Shown: positions 51,995 to 60,897, counted from the first letter of the stretch. The stretch is DNA of 64,000 nt from Fontibacillus puldeungensis (GCF_042678945.1 NZ_JBHTLM010000006.1:62001-126000), one strand, 5' to 3'. The notes: generated by a model from the sequence alone, not told the origin. Made by a program: numbers and translations.

Positions 51995-53116
51995 TTATTT
52001 GAATTGCAAATACAACTGCTTCAATTCGTGAACTACGCGGTTTAACGAATAGTGAGTCTTGGCTTTATCCGAGCCTGTCCGTGCTAACTGATACCGATAG
52101 TCCGGGTCGATGATCACCTTCTCCAATGCATCGGCCAACGCTACGGAATCCTCAGGCGGAACAAGCAAGCCGGTCGTGCCGTTCTCGATCTGCTCTGAAA
52201 TCCCGCCGACATCCGTTCCGACGAGAGCCAGACAACACAGCGCCGCCTCTGCAAACACGGACCCAAACGCCTCTGCCCGTGACGGAAGGACAAAAATATC
52301 GAAGAAAGGCATAAATTCTTCCGGGTGCAGAGTGTAGCCGTAAAAAATCGTTTCATCGTATATGCCAAGCTGCTGAGCGAGCTCTTCCAGTTCCAGGCGA
52401 CTCGGTCCATCACCAATAATATGCAATACGTAATTGAGACCGCGCTTTTTGAGCTCCTCGCAAGCCTTCAGCAAAATATCCAGCCCTTTCGCCGGTACAA
52501 GACGGCAAACCGTTACCAGCTGCGCGACCTCATTCTCATGAGGAACAGGCTTAAATCGCTTCTCATCAAAGCCGTTCGGAATGACCCCAATCGCTTCGGG
52601 ATGGCCGACATATGGCGCCAGGTAGCTGGCAAAGGAATGCGATACCGTAAACAGCTTATCCGTCCGATGCTCCAGTTCCTTATATATAGATGTCAGAAAA
52701 CGGTGCTCTAACCCATTCTCCTGAATACGGCCATTGAGGATTAGCTCCCTTTCGTAACTAGAGTGAATACTCTGCACGACGGGGATATCTGGAAAAACCT
52801 CCTTCATGGCGAGTCCCGCGATCGGGTGGTGGGCATGAATCAGATCATAAGGCTGTTTGATTCGCAGCTTCGTCCACCATAAGTAGTCACGATAGGTTTG
52901 CACATATTTTTGCACGATTGGACTCTCTTCAAATTCATGCCAGTCGAAGGTTTGAAATTGTACAGAATCGCTCCCTTTAGAGCGAATACGTTTCGGAAGA
53001 GAAAATAATTCCATTTCCCAATGAGGAGGATTAAACCGGTCCTGCAAATAAGGAATCATCGATGATACGCCCCCGGGCTGTTCCGGTGGAAAAAATAAAG
53101 CCTGCAGCAGTTTCAT
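51995..53116 (-). CDS. Glycosyltransferase family 4
   Basis: The protein (about 373 residues) has the GT4 double Rossmann layout: N-terminal LFFPPEQPGGVSSMIPYL, DLIHAHHPIAG, then VIPNGFDEKRF, VTCRLVPAKGLDILLKA, LHIIGDGPSRLELEEL and the E-x7-E motif in PSRAEAFGSVFAEAALC. It would transfer a sugar from a nucleotide donor to a lipid, wall polymer or small thiol acceptor. The acceptor is unknown. I chose the ATG at 53116 (AAAGGAG upstream) over an earlier in-frame start. Confidence 0.88.
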   Translation of the reverse strand: MKLLQALFFPPEQPGGVSSMIPYLQDRFNPPHWEMELFSLPKRIRSKGSDSVQFQTFDWHEFEESPIVQKYVQTYRDYLWWTKLRIKQPYDLIHAHHPIAGLAMKEVFPDIPVVQSIHSSYERELILNGRIQENGLEHRFLTSIYKELEHRTDKLFTVSHSFASYLAPYVGHPEAIGVIPNGFDEKRFKPVPHENEVAQLVTVCRLVPAKGLDILLKACEELKKRGLNYVLHIIGDGPSRLELEELAQQLGIYDETIFYGYTLHPEEFMPFFDIFVLPSRAEAFGSVFAEAALCCLALVGTDVGGISEQIENGTTGLLVPPEDSVALADALEKVIIDPDYRYQLARTGSDKAKTHYSLNRVVHELKQLYLQFK

Positions 53117-53285
53117 AAAGGTTCTCCTTTGCATGTCTCTCTTGATTCGCGGATGAAACGCTCGCATCTCCATTATGCCATAGGCAGGAAGGAACATCCA
53201 TTCCCCTTTTGAGAATAAAAAGCAATATGTTACACTGCTGTAGTAATGTTTACCGGTACTTTAATAAGAGAAGGAGCGGCAAAAA

Positions 53286-54764
53286 ATGACACAGCCAGCC
53301 CTGCCTGCCGCGTATCAGCATGCGGTTGAGGCAATACTCGGCCATGCCGAAGGCGAGACTTTCTTACAGAGCTATGCATCGCCTAGGACATATGGCCTTC
53401 GTATAAACACGCTAAAGACAAGCCTTGGTTCACCCGCGGTCCAAAGGCTAACGGACCTGTTCGCACTGCGCCCCGTGCCTTGGTGTGAGACGGGATTTTA
53501 TTATGATGAGACGACCCGGCCAGGAAAGCATCCCTATCACATCGCCGGACTATATTATATTCAGGAACCGTCGGCCATGTCCGCCGTGGAACTGCTAAAT
53601 CCGCAGCCGGGCGAAACGGTGCTTGATCTTGCGGCGGCCCCTGGCGGGAAAACGACGCAAATCGCCGCGAAAATGGCCGGTCAAGGCCTCCTGATCAGCA
53701 ATGAAATCCACCCGCAGCGGGCGCGGATTCTTGCGGAAAACGTCGAGCGCCTCGGCATCCAAAACGCCATCGTGACGCAGGCGACGCCGCCCGAGCTGTC
53801 CGCCCGCTTCCCGCTCGCCTTTGACCGGATCATGCTCGATGCCCCTTGCTCCGGTGAGGGCATGTTCCGCAAAGATCCGGAGGCGATAACCGAATGGTCG
53901 CCGGAAGCGGTGGAGCAATGTGCAGCGCGGCAATGGGATATTCTGCAGGATGCGATCGCGATGCTGAAGCCTGGCGGTAGAATCGCCTATTCAACCTGTA
54001 CGTTCAACCGCCGCGAAAATGAAGAGACGATTGCCCGTCTCCTGGAGACGTACCCTTTCCTGAGGCTAATCGAGGAAAAGCGCATTTGGCCGCACCTTCA
54101 GGAAGGCGAGGGTCATTTTGTCGCCTTGCTGGAGCGTGATGGTGCAGCTGATGCAGCTGACAAAGTCATGCTCGCTAGCCATGGAGGCAAAGGCGACGAG
54201 GTGGCGAAGCCCTCCAGTCACCTGAGCCCTTCGCACCGCGGACGCGGCGAAGGAGGAAGACCGGGGCGCAGCAGCCGCCCCGCCAAGGGCAATGCCGCAG
54301 GCCGCGACACGGCTGCAGCGTGGGACGCCTTCCTGGCATGGTCAGCGGAGGAGCTCCCGGCTTTCCGCACGGGGGATGGCTCGCCTCTCCTATTTGGCGA
54401 GGCGCTATACCTGCTGCCGAGAAGCCGGAGCCTGGCCCTGACGCCAGAGCATCTGACCGGCCTCAAAATGCCGAGAGCGGGACTGCATCTCGGCGATTAC
54501 CGTAAAGGCCGGTTCGAGCCGGCCCATGCGCTGGCCATGGCGCTCGGCGCAGCGCATGCGAAGCAGACCTATGAGCTTAGCGAAGGGTCGCCGGAAGTAA
54601 GCGCATTTCTGCGGGGCGAGACGCTTAATCTCCCCGCATCTCAGCGAGGCTGGCATCTTGTGACGATTGCCTGCGGAAGCGGCAGCTTCCCCCTGGGCTG
54701 GGGCAAAGCGAGCGGCGGGCAGCTCAAAAACCACCTGCCTAAGGGGCTGCGGCAAATGTATTAG
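53286..54764 (+). CDS. RsmF/NSUN-type RNA (cytosine-5) methyltransferase
   Basis: The 492-residue protein has an N-terminal RNA-binding part, then the SAM domain with DLAAAPGGKTTQIA, DAPCSGEGMFRKDP and YSTCTFNRRENEE; the PC and TC cysteines are the catalytic pair. The C-terminus (~330-492) matches the RsmF/YebU-type pseudo-PUA region. A low-complexity Gly/Arg/Ser linker (~300-345) separates the two, and its DNA is unusually GC-rich. A second related gene lies at the right edge of the window. It would make m5C in rRNA. Confidence 0.88.
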   Translation: MTQPALPAAYQHAVEAILGHAEGETFLQSYASPRTYGLRINTLKTSLGSPAVQRLTDLFALRPVPWCETGFYYDETTRPGKHPYHIAGLYYIQEPSAMSAVELLNPQPGETVLDLAAAPGGKTTQIAAKMAGQGLLISNEIHPQRARILAENVERLGIQNAIVTQATPPELSARFPLAFDRIMLDAPCSGEGMFRKDPEAITEWSPEAVEQCAARQWDILQDAIAMLKPGGRIAYSTCTFNRRENEETIARLLETYPFLRLIEEKRIWPHLQEGEGHFVALLERDGAADAADKVMLASHGGKGDEVAKPSSHLSPSHRGRGEGGRPGRSSRPAKGNAAGRDTAAAWDAFLAWSAEELPAFRTGDGSPLLFGEALYLLPRSRSLALTPEHLTGLKMPRAGLHLGDYRKGRFEPAHALAMALGAAHAKQTYELSEGSPEVSAFLRGETLNLPASQRGWHLVTIACGSGSFPLGWGKASGGQLKNHLPKGLRQMY

Positions 54765-54802
54765 GCAAGCTCCTCTTTTTCGATATCACTGCAAAAGTCC
54801 AT

Positions 54803-54829
54803 ACCGCACCTATTTTCCTGCATAGTATA
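54803..54829 (+). promoter_or_regulatory. Possible sigma-K promoter of the YjcZ-type gene
   Basis: AC (54803-54804) is followed after 16 nt by CATAGTATA (54821-54829), fitting sigma-K (AC, about 16 nt, CATAnnnTA). It lies about 50 nt before the spore-peptide gene. Confidence 0.4.
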
Positions 54830-54881
54830 GGATATCTCGTGAATGCGAGAGCCTTATCCGTCATGTAAGGGAGGAATAACA

Positions 54882-54977
54882 ATGGGTGAAGTTTTGGGTG
54901 GAGGTTTTACATCAACTGGAGTCATTCTGGTGCTGTTCATCTTGCTCGTTATCGTTTCCCGCAGCTTGTTAGTTTAA
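54882..54977 (+). CDS. YjcZ-type small spore membrane peptide
   Basis: A 31-residue frame encodes MGEVLGGGFTSTGVILVLFI followed by a LLVIVSRS-type end. Peptides with a Gly-rich start and a single VLFILL.IV helix are annotated as YjcZ-family sporulation proteins. AAGGGAGGA lies 8 nt before the ATG, a possible sigma-K promoter precedes it and a terminator follows, so this very short gene is a complete unit. It would be made in the mother cell during sporulation; its role is unknown. Confidence 0.75.
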   Translation: MGEVLGGGFTSTGVILVLFILLVIVSRSLLV

Positions 54978-54989
54978 TAGCATGCAGGG

Positions 54990-55030
54990 AAAAGCGGAAG
55001 AGCCCTTTTGGGTTCTTTCCGCTTTTTTTA
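54990..55030 (+). terminator. Terminator of the YjcZ-type gene
   Basis: AAAGCGGAAGAGCCC pairs with GGGTTCTTTCCGCTTT (one bulge), followed by Ts. Confidence 0.9.
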
Positions 55031-55148
55031 TTTTTGGGATATGATCAAGGAGTTGTGTGAAGCGTATTGGCCGGTAAGCAAACTTTCCGCATCGATCACC
55101 CGCAGTTATTGACAATTCCTTACTGCCTGTGAAATAATACATTCGTCG

Positions 55149-55174
55149 ACTAATTAAACATTCATCAAATTAGT
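55149..55174. promoter_or_regulatory. Operator of the ArsR-DUF2087 regulator gene
   Basis: ACTAATT-12 nt-AATTAGT is a perfect inverted repeat directly before the regulator gene, downstream of a TTGACA (55109-55114). A related sequence lies in the promoter of the MFS gene at 55872. Confidence 0.55.
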
Positions 55175-55185
55175 GAGGGATACCT

Positions 55186-55770
55186 ATGCAGCTGGATCGA
55201 CTGGTACAATTTCATAAAGCCGTAGGCGATGTGACCCGGATTCGAATTATTGCACTGCTTCAGAATGGTCCTCTCCACGGGCAGGCGCTCGCCGGGAAAT
55301 TGGGCGTAACTCCTCCGACAATAACGCATCATATGACAAAACTGCGAGAAGCCGATCTTGTGTATGAACGCCGCGAGAAGAACACGATCTATTTTTATTT
55401 AAACGAGAAAAGCTTGGCACTACAGGCTGAAGCCATCCTGAAGATCGGGAAGAACCTTCCGGGTCCAGACGACAAGAAGGAAGAAGCCGTGTATAAGACA
55501 GCTGTGCTAAACAACTTTTTTACAAAAGATGGAGCTTTAAAGCATCTTCCTGCCCAACGCAAGAAGAAGCTGATCGTTCTCGAACATCTCATCAAAGGGC
55601 TTGAGCCTAATCGGAAATACAAAGAGAAAGAAATTAACGAGTACATTCGGAAATACCATGAGGATTTCGCCACCATTCGCCGGGAGTTTATTATGCATCA
55701 TTTTATGTACCGGGAGGACAGCATCTACGAGCTTAATCCGCCGGAGATGTGGGGAAGAATCCAGCCGTAA
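55186..55770 (+). CDS. ArsR-type regulator with DUF2087 domain
   Basis: The 194-residue protein has an ArsR winged helix (~5-80, KAVGDVTRIRIIALLQNGPLHGQALAGKLGVTPPTITHHMTKL). A C-terminal DUF2087 region (~115-190, LKHLPAQRKKKLIVLEHLIKGLEPNRKYKEKEINEYI) follows. Such proteins often regulate adjacent efflux pumps. It begins 11 nt after a perfect inverted repeat and is followed by an MFS gene whose promoter holds a similar sequence, so auto-repression and repression of the pump are likely. Confidence 0.87.
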   Translation: MQLDRLVQFHKAVGDVTRIRIIALLQNGPLHGQALAGKLGVTPPTITHHMTKLREADLVYERREKNTIYFYLNEKSLALQAEAILKIGKNLPGPDDKKEEAVYKTAVLNNFFTKDGALKHLPAQRKKKLIVLEHLIKGLEPNRKYKEKEINEYIRKYHEDFATIRREFIMHHFMYREDSIYELNPPEMWGRIQP

Positions 55771-55864
55771 TTCGCGTTAGCTCTAAAACCATTGGCACAG
55801 GATAAGGGGTATCGCGCTTCGCTTTCGCGGAGTTGTGAAATCCCCTCTTCTTACGCCATTTTTT

Positions 55865-55898
55865 TTGACCAACTAATTAGATGTTTATTTAATTTGAT
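55865..55898 (+). promoter_or_regulatory. Promoter and operator of the MFS gene
   Basis: TTGACC (55865-55870) and TTTAAT (55888-55893) are 17 bp apart. ACTAATTAGATGTTTATTTA, an imperfect version of the upstream operator, lies between and across them (55872-55898), where a bound ArsR protein would block polymerase. Confidence 0.55.
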
Positions 55899-55950
55899 AC
55901 ATATAACATTAGATTTATTTACGAGCATAGGAAAGGGGAAAAAATACATC

Positions 55951-57258
55951 ATGAAGTCCACTATCATCACTTTGCGGGAGGAAAAACGCTACCGCACTTT
56001 ATTTACCGCAGGACTCGTCAACGGTATCGGCGACCGATTCAGCCAGGTAGCGGTTCTGGGACTGCTCTTATCGCTTACCGGATCTGGATTTGCAGTCGGG
56101 ATTACATTTGCGATTCGTCTATTCCCGTTTCTGATCTTCGGTCCGCTCGGAGGGATGATTGCTGATCGTTTTTCCAAAAAATCGATCATGATATTTACAG
56201 ATCTCATCCGCATTTTCTTTGCCTTAGTTCCACTGCTGGTCCGAACGCCTGCCGACATCTGGATGATTTACGTCAGCTCATTTTTCATGTCCGCTGGCGA
56301 AGCCTTCTATGCACCAGCCCGTATGTCCGTCATCCCCAGACTGGTGAAAAACGAAAACTTGCTGGCGGTGAATAGCCTTGAGCAGGCAAAGGTCGGGTTT
56401 GTACTCATTGGGGGGTCTGTCACCGGAGGGATTGTCTCAGCTGTCATCGGCGGTCAAGTATCCTTTGTTCTCAACGCCTTGTCCTTTCTGGTTTCCGCGC
56501 TGCTGTTAATGCGGCTTCATCTTCATGGAGAGCTTCCATATGAAGATGTTCCCGAGGCAGCAAACACGAGACCCCAAGAGATCGAAACCTCGGGTTCGGG
56601 TAAGGAGGCCGCGAAGAACAAGGGGGAATCGACAGCCCCTCTTTTCCGCGACACACTGCAGCAATTTCGTGAGGTTCTTACCGGATCGCTATTTCTGCGC
56701 ATGATGGTCGTTGTATTCGCTGTTTGGCCGATTGGAGATGGCATTTTTAACATCTTGATTAGCGTCTATGCAGCCCAAGTATTTCATATGGGGGATCTTG
56801 GGATTGGCATGCTGTACGGGGCCTTAGGTGTTGGCATGATAGCCGGCTCGGGGTGGAGCGGCAGGATGTCCCGGCACTTAAAGACGGCAGCGGTCCTGGC
56901 GCTGTTGCTAGAAGGATGCTTGCAAGCTGTAATCAGCCAAAGCCCTTCCTTTATACTGCTCATATTGCTGCTGATGGTATCGTCCACCTGCACCAGCATC
57001 GGAAATGCCTGTAACGAAACGGTACTGATGACCATCGTTCCCACGCCGCTTCAAGGCCGTTTTTTCGGTATGCTGGCCACTTTGCAAAATACGGTGATCG
57101 GCATCTCGATGTTCGTATCCGGTTTTCTGCTGGAACTGATATCACCAAGAACTTTAGGGCTTACTGGCGGTATCCTGTTCACCCTAATCGGCCTTAGCGT
57201 GACTTTGCTGATGTTCCGGTTTCGCCGACAAGGCAAAGGAGATTTGCTCGAGGAATAG
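55951..57258 (+). CDS. MFS transporter, macrolide-efflux type
   Basis: The protein (about 435 residues) has twelve hydrophobic segments with FTAGLVNGIGDRFSQVAVLGLLLSLTGSG at the start and GPLGGMIADRFSKKSIMI in loop 2-3, the MefA/YfmO-like pattern. A charged loop (~195-235) separates the halves. I chose the ATG at 55951 (AAAGGGG upstream); the longer frame from 55792 runs through the promoter and operator. It probably exports a toxic compound sensed by the adjacent ArsR regulator. Confidence 0.87.
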   Translation: MKSTIITLREEKRYRTLFTAGLVNGIGDRFSQVAVLGLLLSLTGSGFAVGITFAIRLFPFLIFGPLGGMIADRFSKKSIMIFTDLIRIFFALVPLLVRTPADIWMIYVSSFFMSAGEAFYAPARMSVIPRLVKNENLLAVNSLEQAKVGFVLIGGSVTGGIVSAVIGGQVSFVLNALSFLVSALLLMRLHLHGELPYEDVPEAANTRPQEIETSGSGKEAAKNKGESTAPLFRDTLQQFREVLTGSLFLRMMVVVFAVWPIGDGIFNILISVYAAQVFHMGDLGIGMLYGALGVGMIAGSGWSGRMSRHLKTAAVLALLLEGCLQAVISQSPSFILLILLLMVSSTCTSIGNACNETVLMTIVPTPLQGRFFGMLATLQNTVIGISMFVSGFLLELISPRTLGLTGGILFTLIGLSVTLLMFRFRRQGKGDLLEE

Positions 57259-57339
57259 GTAAGACGAGAAAAATAATTAAAGGTCGTTTTAATCATTATG
57301 AATTGATTGGCCGTTAATCTATGTGAAAGGAGTAAAACA

Positions 57340-57840
57340 GTGCGAGACGAAGAACTAATCCAACAAATCAAGCGTGGACATACCGAATATGCAAATGAAC
57401 TAATTGAGCACCACTATTCATCCATTCTGCGATACTGCACATGGCATTGTTCTGACCCGGAGCGAGCCGAAGATTTGACCCAAGAAACTTTTTTGCGCGC
57501 ATTCCGCGATTTTAGCCAATATGCAGATCAAGGCAAATTTCGAGCCTATTTATATACGATTGCTTATCATCTTTGTGTTGATGAATCGCGAAAACCAAGG
57601 TTCTATCCACTTGATGAAGATGTAGGCGATTCTAAGGATCAATTTTCAGAAATTGAAAATGAGGATGAAATAAACAGTTTATTAAAGCGACTATCCCCGC
57701 CACAGCGTGAGGCCATCATACTGAGGTTTGCTGAACAACAGAGCTTTCGAGAGATTTCTAAAATAACAGGAATCCCTATACGTACAACTCAAAGTAGGGT
57801 GAGACTTGCTTTGGCAATTATGAGAAAGGAGAAACCATGA
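57340..57840 (+). CDS. ECF-type RNA polymerase sigma factor
   Basis: The protein (about 166 residues) has sigma region 2 (~10-80, DLTQETFLRAFRDFSQYADQGKFRAYLYTIAYHLCVDESRK) and region 4 (~105-160, LSPPQREAIILRFAEQQSFREISKITGIPIRTTQSRVRLAL) with no region 3, as in ECF factors. The start is the GTG at 57340 with AAAGGAG 7 nt upstream. The stop overlaps the next gene by 4 bp. With the membrane protein and ABC genes it forms an operon like B. subtilis sigY-yxlCDEFG; the next product is the natural anti-sigma candidate. Confidence 0.9.
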   Translation: MRDEELIQQIKRGHTEYANELIEHHYSSILRYCTWHCSDPERAEDLTQETFLRAFRDFSQYADQGKFRAYLYTIAYHLCVDESRKPRFYPLDEDVGDSKDQFSEIENEDEINSLLKRLSPPQREAIILRFAEQQSFREISKITGIPIRTTQSRVRLALAIMRKEKP

Positions 57841-58586
57841 ACCAACAAGAACTCAGAAAAGCTCTTAGTAAAGGACCTGCTCCCAAGCGGCTGCTCGAAA
57901 CGCAGCAAATGTGCATAGCTCTTCTAAATGAGCAAAAAGCAGATCTCACAGAGGAACGTACAGGCTTTTGGACTTTTTTAGCGGATGTTTTTCGCCATAT
58001 CGATCTTCGCCTTTGGGGAATGCAGATATTAATCCTGATATTTGTATGCGCAGGTGTTCTATCCGTTCCCAATGTCCCTAATGCCATTCCTCTTTTTACT
58101 CCCTTGTTTATTTTAGCCAGTATACCATCACTATTTCGAAATCAGATCTATGGCATGTGTGAAATAGAGGCTGCGACAAGGGCTTCTAGCGCGCAAATCA
58201 TCTTGGCAAAGCTGGTGTTAGTCGGTGCCGTGAATTTGGTTTCTTTGTCAATTACCTTAGCACTGGCTGCTGTGGAAACGAATTTTTCTGCCAATATGGC
58301 GCAATTGATACTATATGCCGTTGTCCCATTTTTGGCATGTATGACAGTTACACTTGGGTGTATCCGAAAGTGCAAACGAAATGCACTGCAAATCAGCATC
58401 ATCGTGTGTTTAGGTACGAGTATATTTGCAGGCTGCTTGGCTCATTGGGTGCCTAGAATGTATGAATTATCGGCGCTTGGGCTATGGATTGTCGCTTTTA
58501 TTACATTTTCTTGCTTTTTTGTGAGGGAAATATATCTCCTGATTGAAATTAGAAAGGACGGAAAAATATATGGAACTATCGCTTGA
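57837..58586 (+). CDS. Multi-pass membrane protein, candidate anti-sigma factor
   Basis: The 249-residue protein has a hydrophilic N-terminus of ~58 residues (KRLLETQQMCIALLNEQKADLTEERTGFWTFLADVF) and about six hydrophobic segments (~60-240). It resembles the permease-like membrane proteins next to sigma-controlled ABC genes. Translational coupling with the sigma gene suggests it holds the sigma factor at the membrane through its N-terminus. It lacks a zinc-binding HxxxCxxC motif, so it is not a ZAS-type anti-sigma factor. The role is inferred. Confidence 0.7.
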   Translation: MNQQELRKALSKGPAPKRLLETQQMCIALLNEQKADLTEERTGFWTFLADVFRHIDLRLWGMQILILIFVCAGVLSVPNVPNAIPLFTPLFILASIPSLFRNQIYGMCEIEAATRASSAQIILAKLVLVGAVNLVSLSITLALAAVETNFSANMAQLILYAVVPFLACMTVTLGCIRKCKRNALQISIIVCLGTSIFAGCLAHWVPRMYELSALGLWIVAFITFSCFFVREIYLLIEIRKDGKIYGTIA

Positions 58587-59445
58587 TCGATTGACGAAAC
58601 AATTCGGCCCTAAGATTGCTGTTGACTGTATAAATGCCAGCCTGTCACCAGGAGTTTACGGATTGTTAGGAGCCAATGGAGCGGGCAAAACCACTCTAAT
58701 GCGGATGATATGCTCAATACTGGATCCGACATCCGGCGAAATCCTGCTTAACGGACAAAATATTGCGGATATGGGGCCTGACTATCGAAATGTTCTAGGA
58801 TATTTACCGCAGGATTTTGGCTATTATCCAGACTATACCGCGCAAGAGTTTTTAATGTATATCGCGGCACTAAAAGGCATTCCTCGCCAAGTAGCAATGA
58901 AGCGTTCAAGTGAACTTTTAGGTACAGTTGATTTGAGCAGCGTGTCAGGAAAGAAAATCAAAACGTTCTCAGGCGGGATGCGTCAGCGGCTTGGAATCGC
59001 GCAGGCCTTATTGAATAATCCCAAGGTATTGGTTCTCGATGAACCGACGGCCGGACTTGATCCCAAGGAACGTGTTCGTTTCCGTAATTTACTCTCTGAC
59101 TTTGCCAACGACAGGATTGTTCTCCTGTCCACACATATCGTATCGGATATCGAAGCAATTGCAGATCAGGTTTTTCTTATGAAGAAGGGGACATTTGTAC
59201 TGCGGGGCACGATCCCGCAACTTGTTCAGGAGGTAGCCGGGAAGGTATGGGAATTGACGGTAGCTGCACAGGATGCGAGAAAATGGGAAGAAACAGCCAC
59301 TGTCGCGAATCTGCGGCATATCAAAAATCAGGTCACCCTTCGTATCATATCCGCTTCACAGCCAGCACCCGAAGCAATTCCTTGTGAGGCTTCTTTAGAG
59401 GATTTATACCTGTACTATTTTCCAACAGAGGAAGGAGCTAAATAA
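58570..59445 (+). CDS. ABC transporter ATPase (YxlF-like)
   Basis: The protein (about 291 residues) has Walker A GANGAGKTT, Q-loop YLPQDFGYYPDYTAQEF, signature FSGGMRQRLGIA, Walker B LVLDEPTAGLDP and H-loop STHIVSDI, then a C-terminal extension of ~75 residues. The YLPQ.FG.YP..TA.EFL pattern is typical of DrrA/YxlF-like ATPases. The start is the ATG at 58570, 17 nt inside the upstream gene. It pairs with the permease encoded next. Confidence 0.9.
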   Translation: MELSLDRLTKQFGPKIAVDCINASLSPGVYGLLGANGAGKTTLMRMICSILDPTSGEILLNGQNIADMGPDYRNVLGYLPQDFGYYPDYTAQEFLMYIAALKGIPRQVAMKRSSELLGTVDLSSVSGKKIKTFSGGMRQRLGIAQALLNNPKVLVLDEPTAGLDPKERVRFRNLLSDFANDRIVLLSTHIVSDIEAIADQVFLMKKGTFVLRGTIPQLVQEVAGKVWELTVAAQDARKWEETATVANLRHIKNQVTLRIISASQPAPEAIPCEASLEDLYLYYFPTEEGAK

Positions 59446-59447
59446 AG

Positions 59448-60659
59448 ATGGAATTGTTTTTGTTAGAACATAAGAAGCTTTGGAAACGAAAAAGTGTTAA
59501 AATTTGTGTTCTACTTTGCTTTCTATATGTCGTTGTATTTGGAAATGTCCTGTCTTACCAATGGTTTCAGTTTGGAACAGCAGATGACTATTCAAGCGCA
59601 TTTGGTAACAACTTTGATGGCTATTCCAATATTCGCAGCAAACAAGCATATGCCAATGGGTGGCGTGGCCCCCTGACAGACAAGACGTTGCAACAGATGG
59701 TAAGAGATTATCAGAAAAAATCTAAAACCGATCAGATAGCGGATTATGAAATGACCGACTGGCTTACGCTGAATACATGGGTCGAAACTTTGTGGCCTGA
59801 ATTGGAAAAGTCAGATAGTCCTTATCTTATGATTAAATATGTTGATCCAGACAAACTTACAGGCTTTTATGAGCGCAGGCAACAGGCGATGGGTGCGTTT
59901 TTGGAACTGAATGGACAAACCGGAGAAGAAAAAAAGTATTTCCTGAATATGAACTCTAAGGGACAAACACCTTTTGGCTATGATTGGGTTGAGGGGTGGT
60001 CAGCGGTAGTTGCCAATTCTGTGAGCAGCATCGGTAAGGTAATGGCTTTGTTTCTTGCTATTGCTTTGTCACCTATGTTTTCCGGTGAATGGCACAATAA
60101 CACAAAATCGCTGATTACTACAACCAGAAACGGCTGGCAGCAGATAGCTTTGGCGAAAATTGGCGTGGGATTTGCATTTGCACTGGAATTATTTGCTTTG
60201 ATCGCCGTGGGAGCAATTGGTGCGCAACTTTTGTTTTTAGGCACTCGTGGTTGGGATATGCCGATACAATGTATCAAATTGCTTGCAACTGCGCCTATGA
60301 ATATGTTACAGGCAGAAGTATACGAGTACGCTTATGTTTTGCTGGCATCCCTTGGATTTACCGGAATCATACTACTGCTTTCCACTCTGGTGAAAAGTAA
60401 TTTTGCCTCGTTGCTGGCAAGTTTGGCTGTAGTATATGTCCCGATGGCAATAGCTCAGTTTATTCCTTATTGGGCGCAGAAACTGCTTGATTTACTTCCC
60501 TTTGTTGGGGATCCAACAGATATATTCCGCACAACTGCATATCATCTGTTCGGGAAAATAGTGTGGTCCCCGTATTTACTTGTGATTGTTCCTGTGTGTT
60601 TGGGTTTGTTGTGCACACCCTTTTCTATGAATCGTTGGTCTCGTAGAATGAAAGCATAG
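59448..60659 (+). CDS. ABC-2 type permease
   Basis: The 403-residue protein has one N-terminal membrane segment (~17-38), a large external domain (~40-180) and five or six C-terminal segments (~185-395). This is a topology of ABC-2 permeases that act on extracellular or membrane-embedded compounds. KLWKRKSVKICVLLCFLYVVVFG precedes the external part. It follows the ATPase stop by 2 nt. Its substrate is unknown; envelope stress or peptide defence is the likely theme. Confidence 0.82.
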   Translation: MELFLLEHKKLWKRKSVKICVLLCFLYVVVFGNVLSYQWFQFGTADDYSSAFGNNFDGYSNIRSKQAYANGWRGPLTDKTLQQMVRDYQKKSKTDQIADYEMTDWLTLNTWVETLWPELEKSDSPYLMIKYVDPDKLTGFYERRQQAMGAFLELNGQTGEEKKYFLNMNSKGQTPFGYDWVEGWSAVVANSVSSIGKVMALFLAIALSPMFSGEWHNNTKSLITTTRNGWQQIALAKIGVGFAFALELFALIAVGAIGAQLLFLGTRGWDMPIQCIKLLATAPMNMLQAEVYEYAYVLLASLGFTGIILLLSTLVKSNFASLLASLAVVYVPMAIAQFIPYWAQKLLDLLPFVGDPTDIFRTTAYHLFGKIVWSPYLLVIVPVCLGLLCTPFSMNRWSRRMKA

Positions 60660-60712
60660 CTACGAGTTAGTATCCGCGCAGGGCTGAATATTACGCCTCG
60701 TGGCCGACTAAA

Positions 60713-60897
60713 TAAATGTAATTAGTGCAGCTATTCCTAGATAAAATGTTGATTTTTGTACTTTAGCTGTAAAATGTGCATCTAAATTGGGCCACTTTGT
60801 ACTGGCAGGGTTATTTCATACCTTTTAGATGCACTTTTTACATTTAAATGCTCAGTATTTCTAATAAGGCGTTGTTTAACTGTACTAAATACATTTA
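60713..60897. repeat. 185-bp fold-back repeat, copy 2
   Basis: A diverged copy of the element at 47175-47359, of equal length and with the same end sequences (TAAATGTAATTAGTGCAGCT … TGTACTAAATACATTTA). Here the inner inverted pair is clearer: TGTAAAATGTGCATCTAAA and TTTAGATGCACTTTTTACA. It lies between the convergent ABC permease and HAD genes; no gene is present in 60660-61030. Confidence 0.75.
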
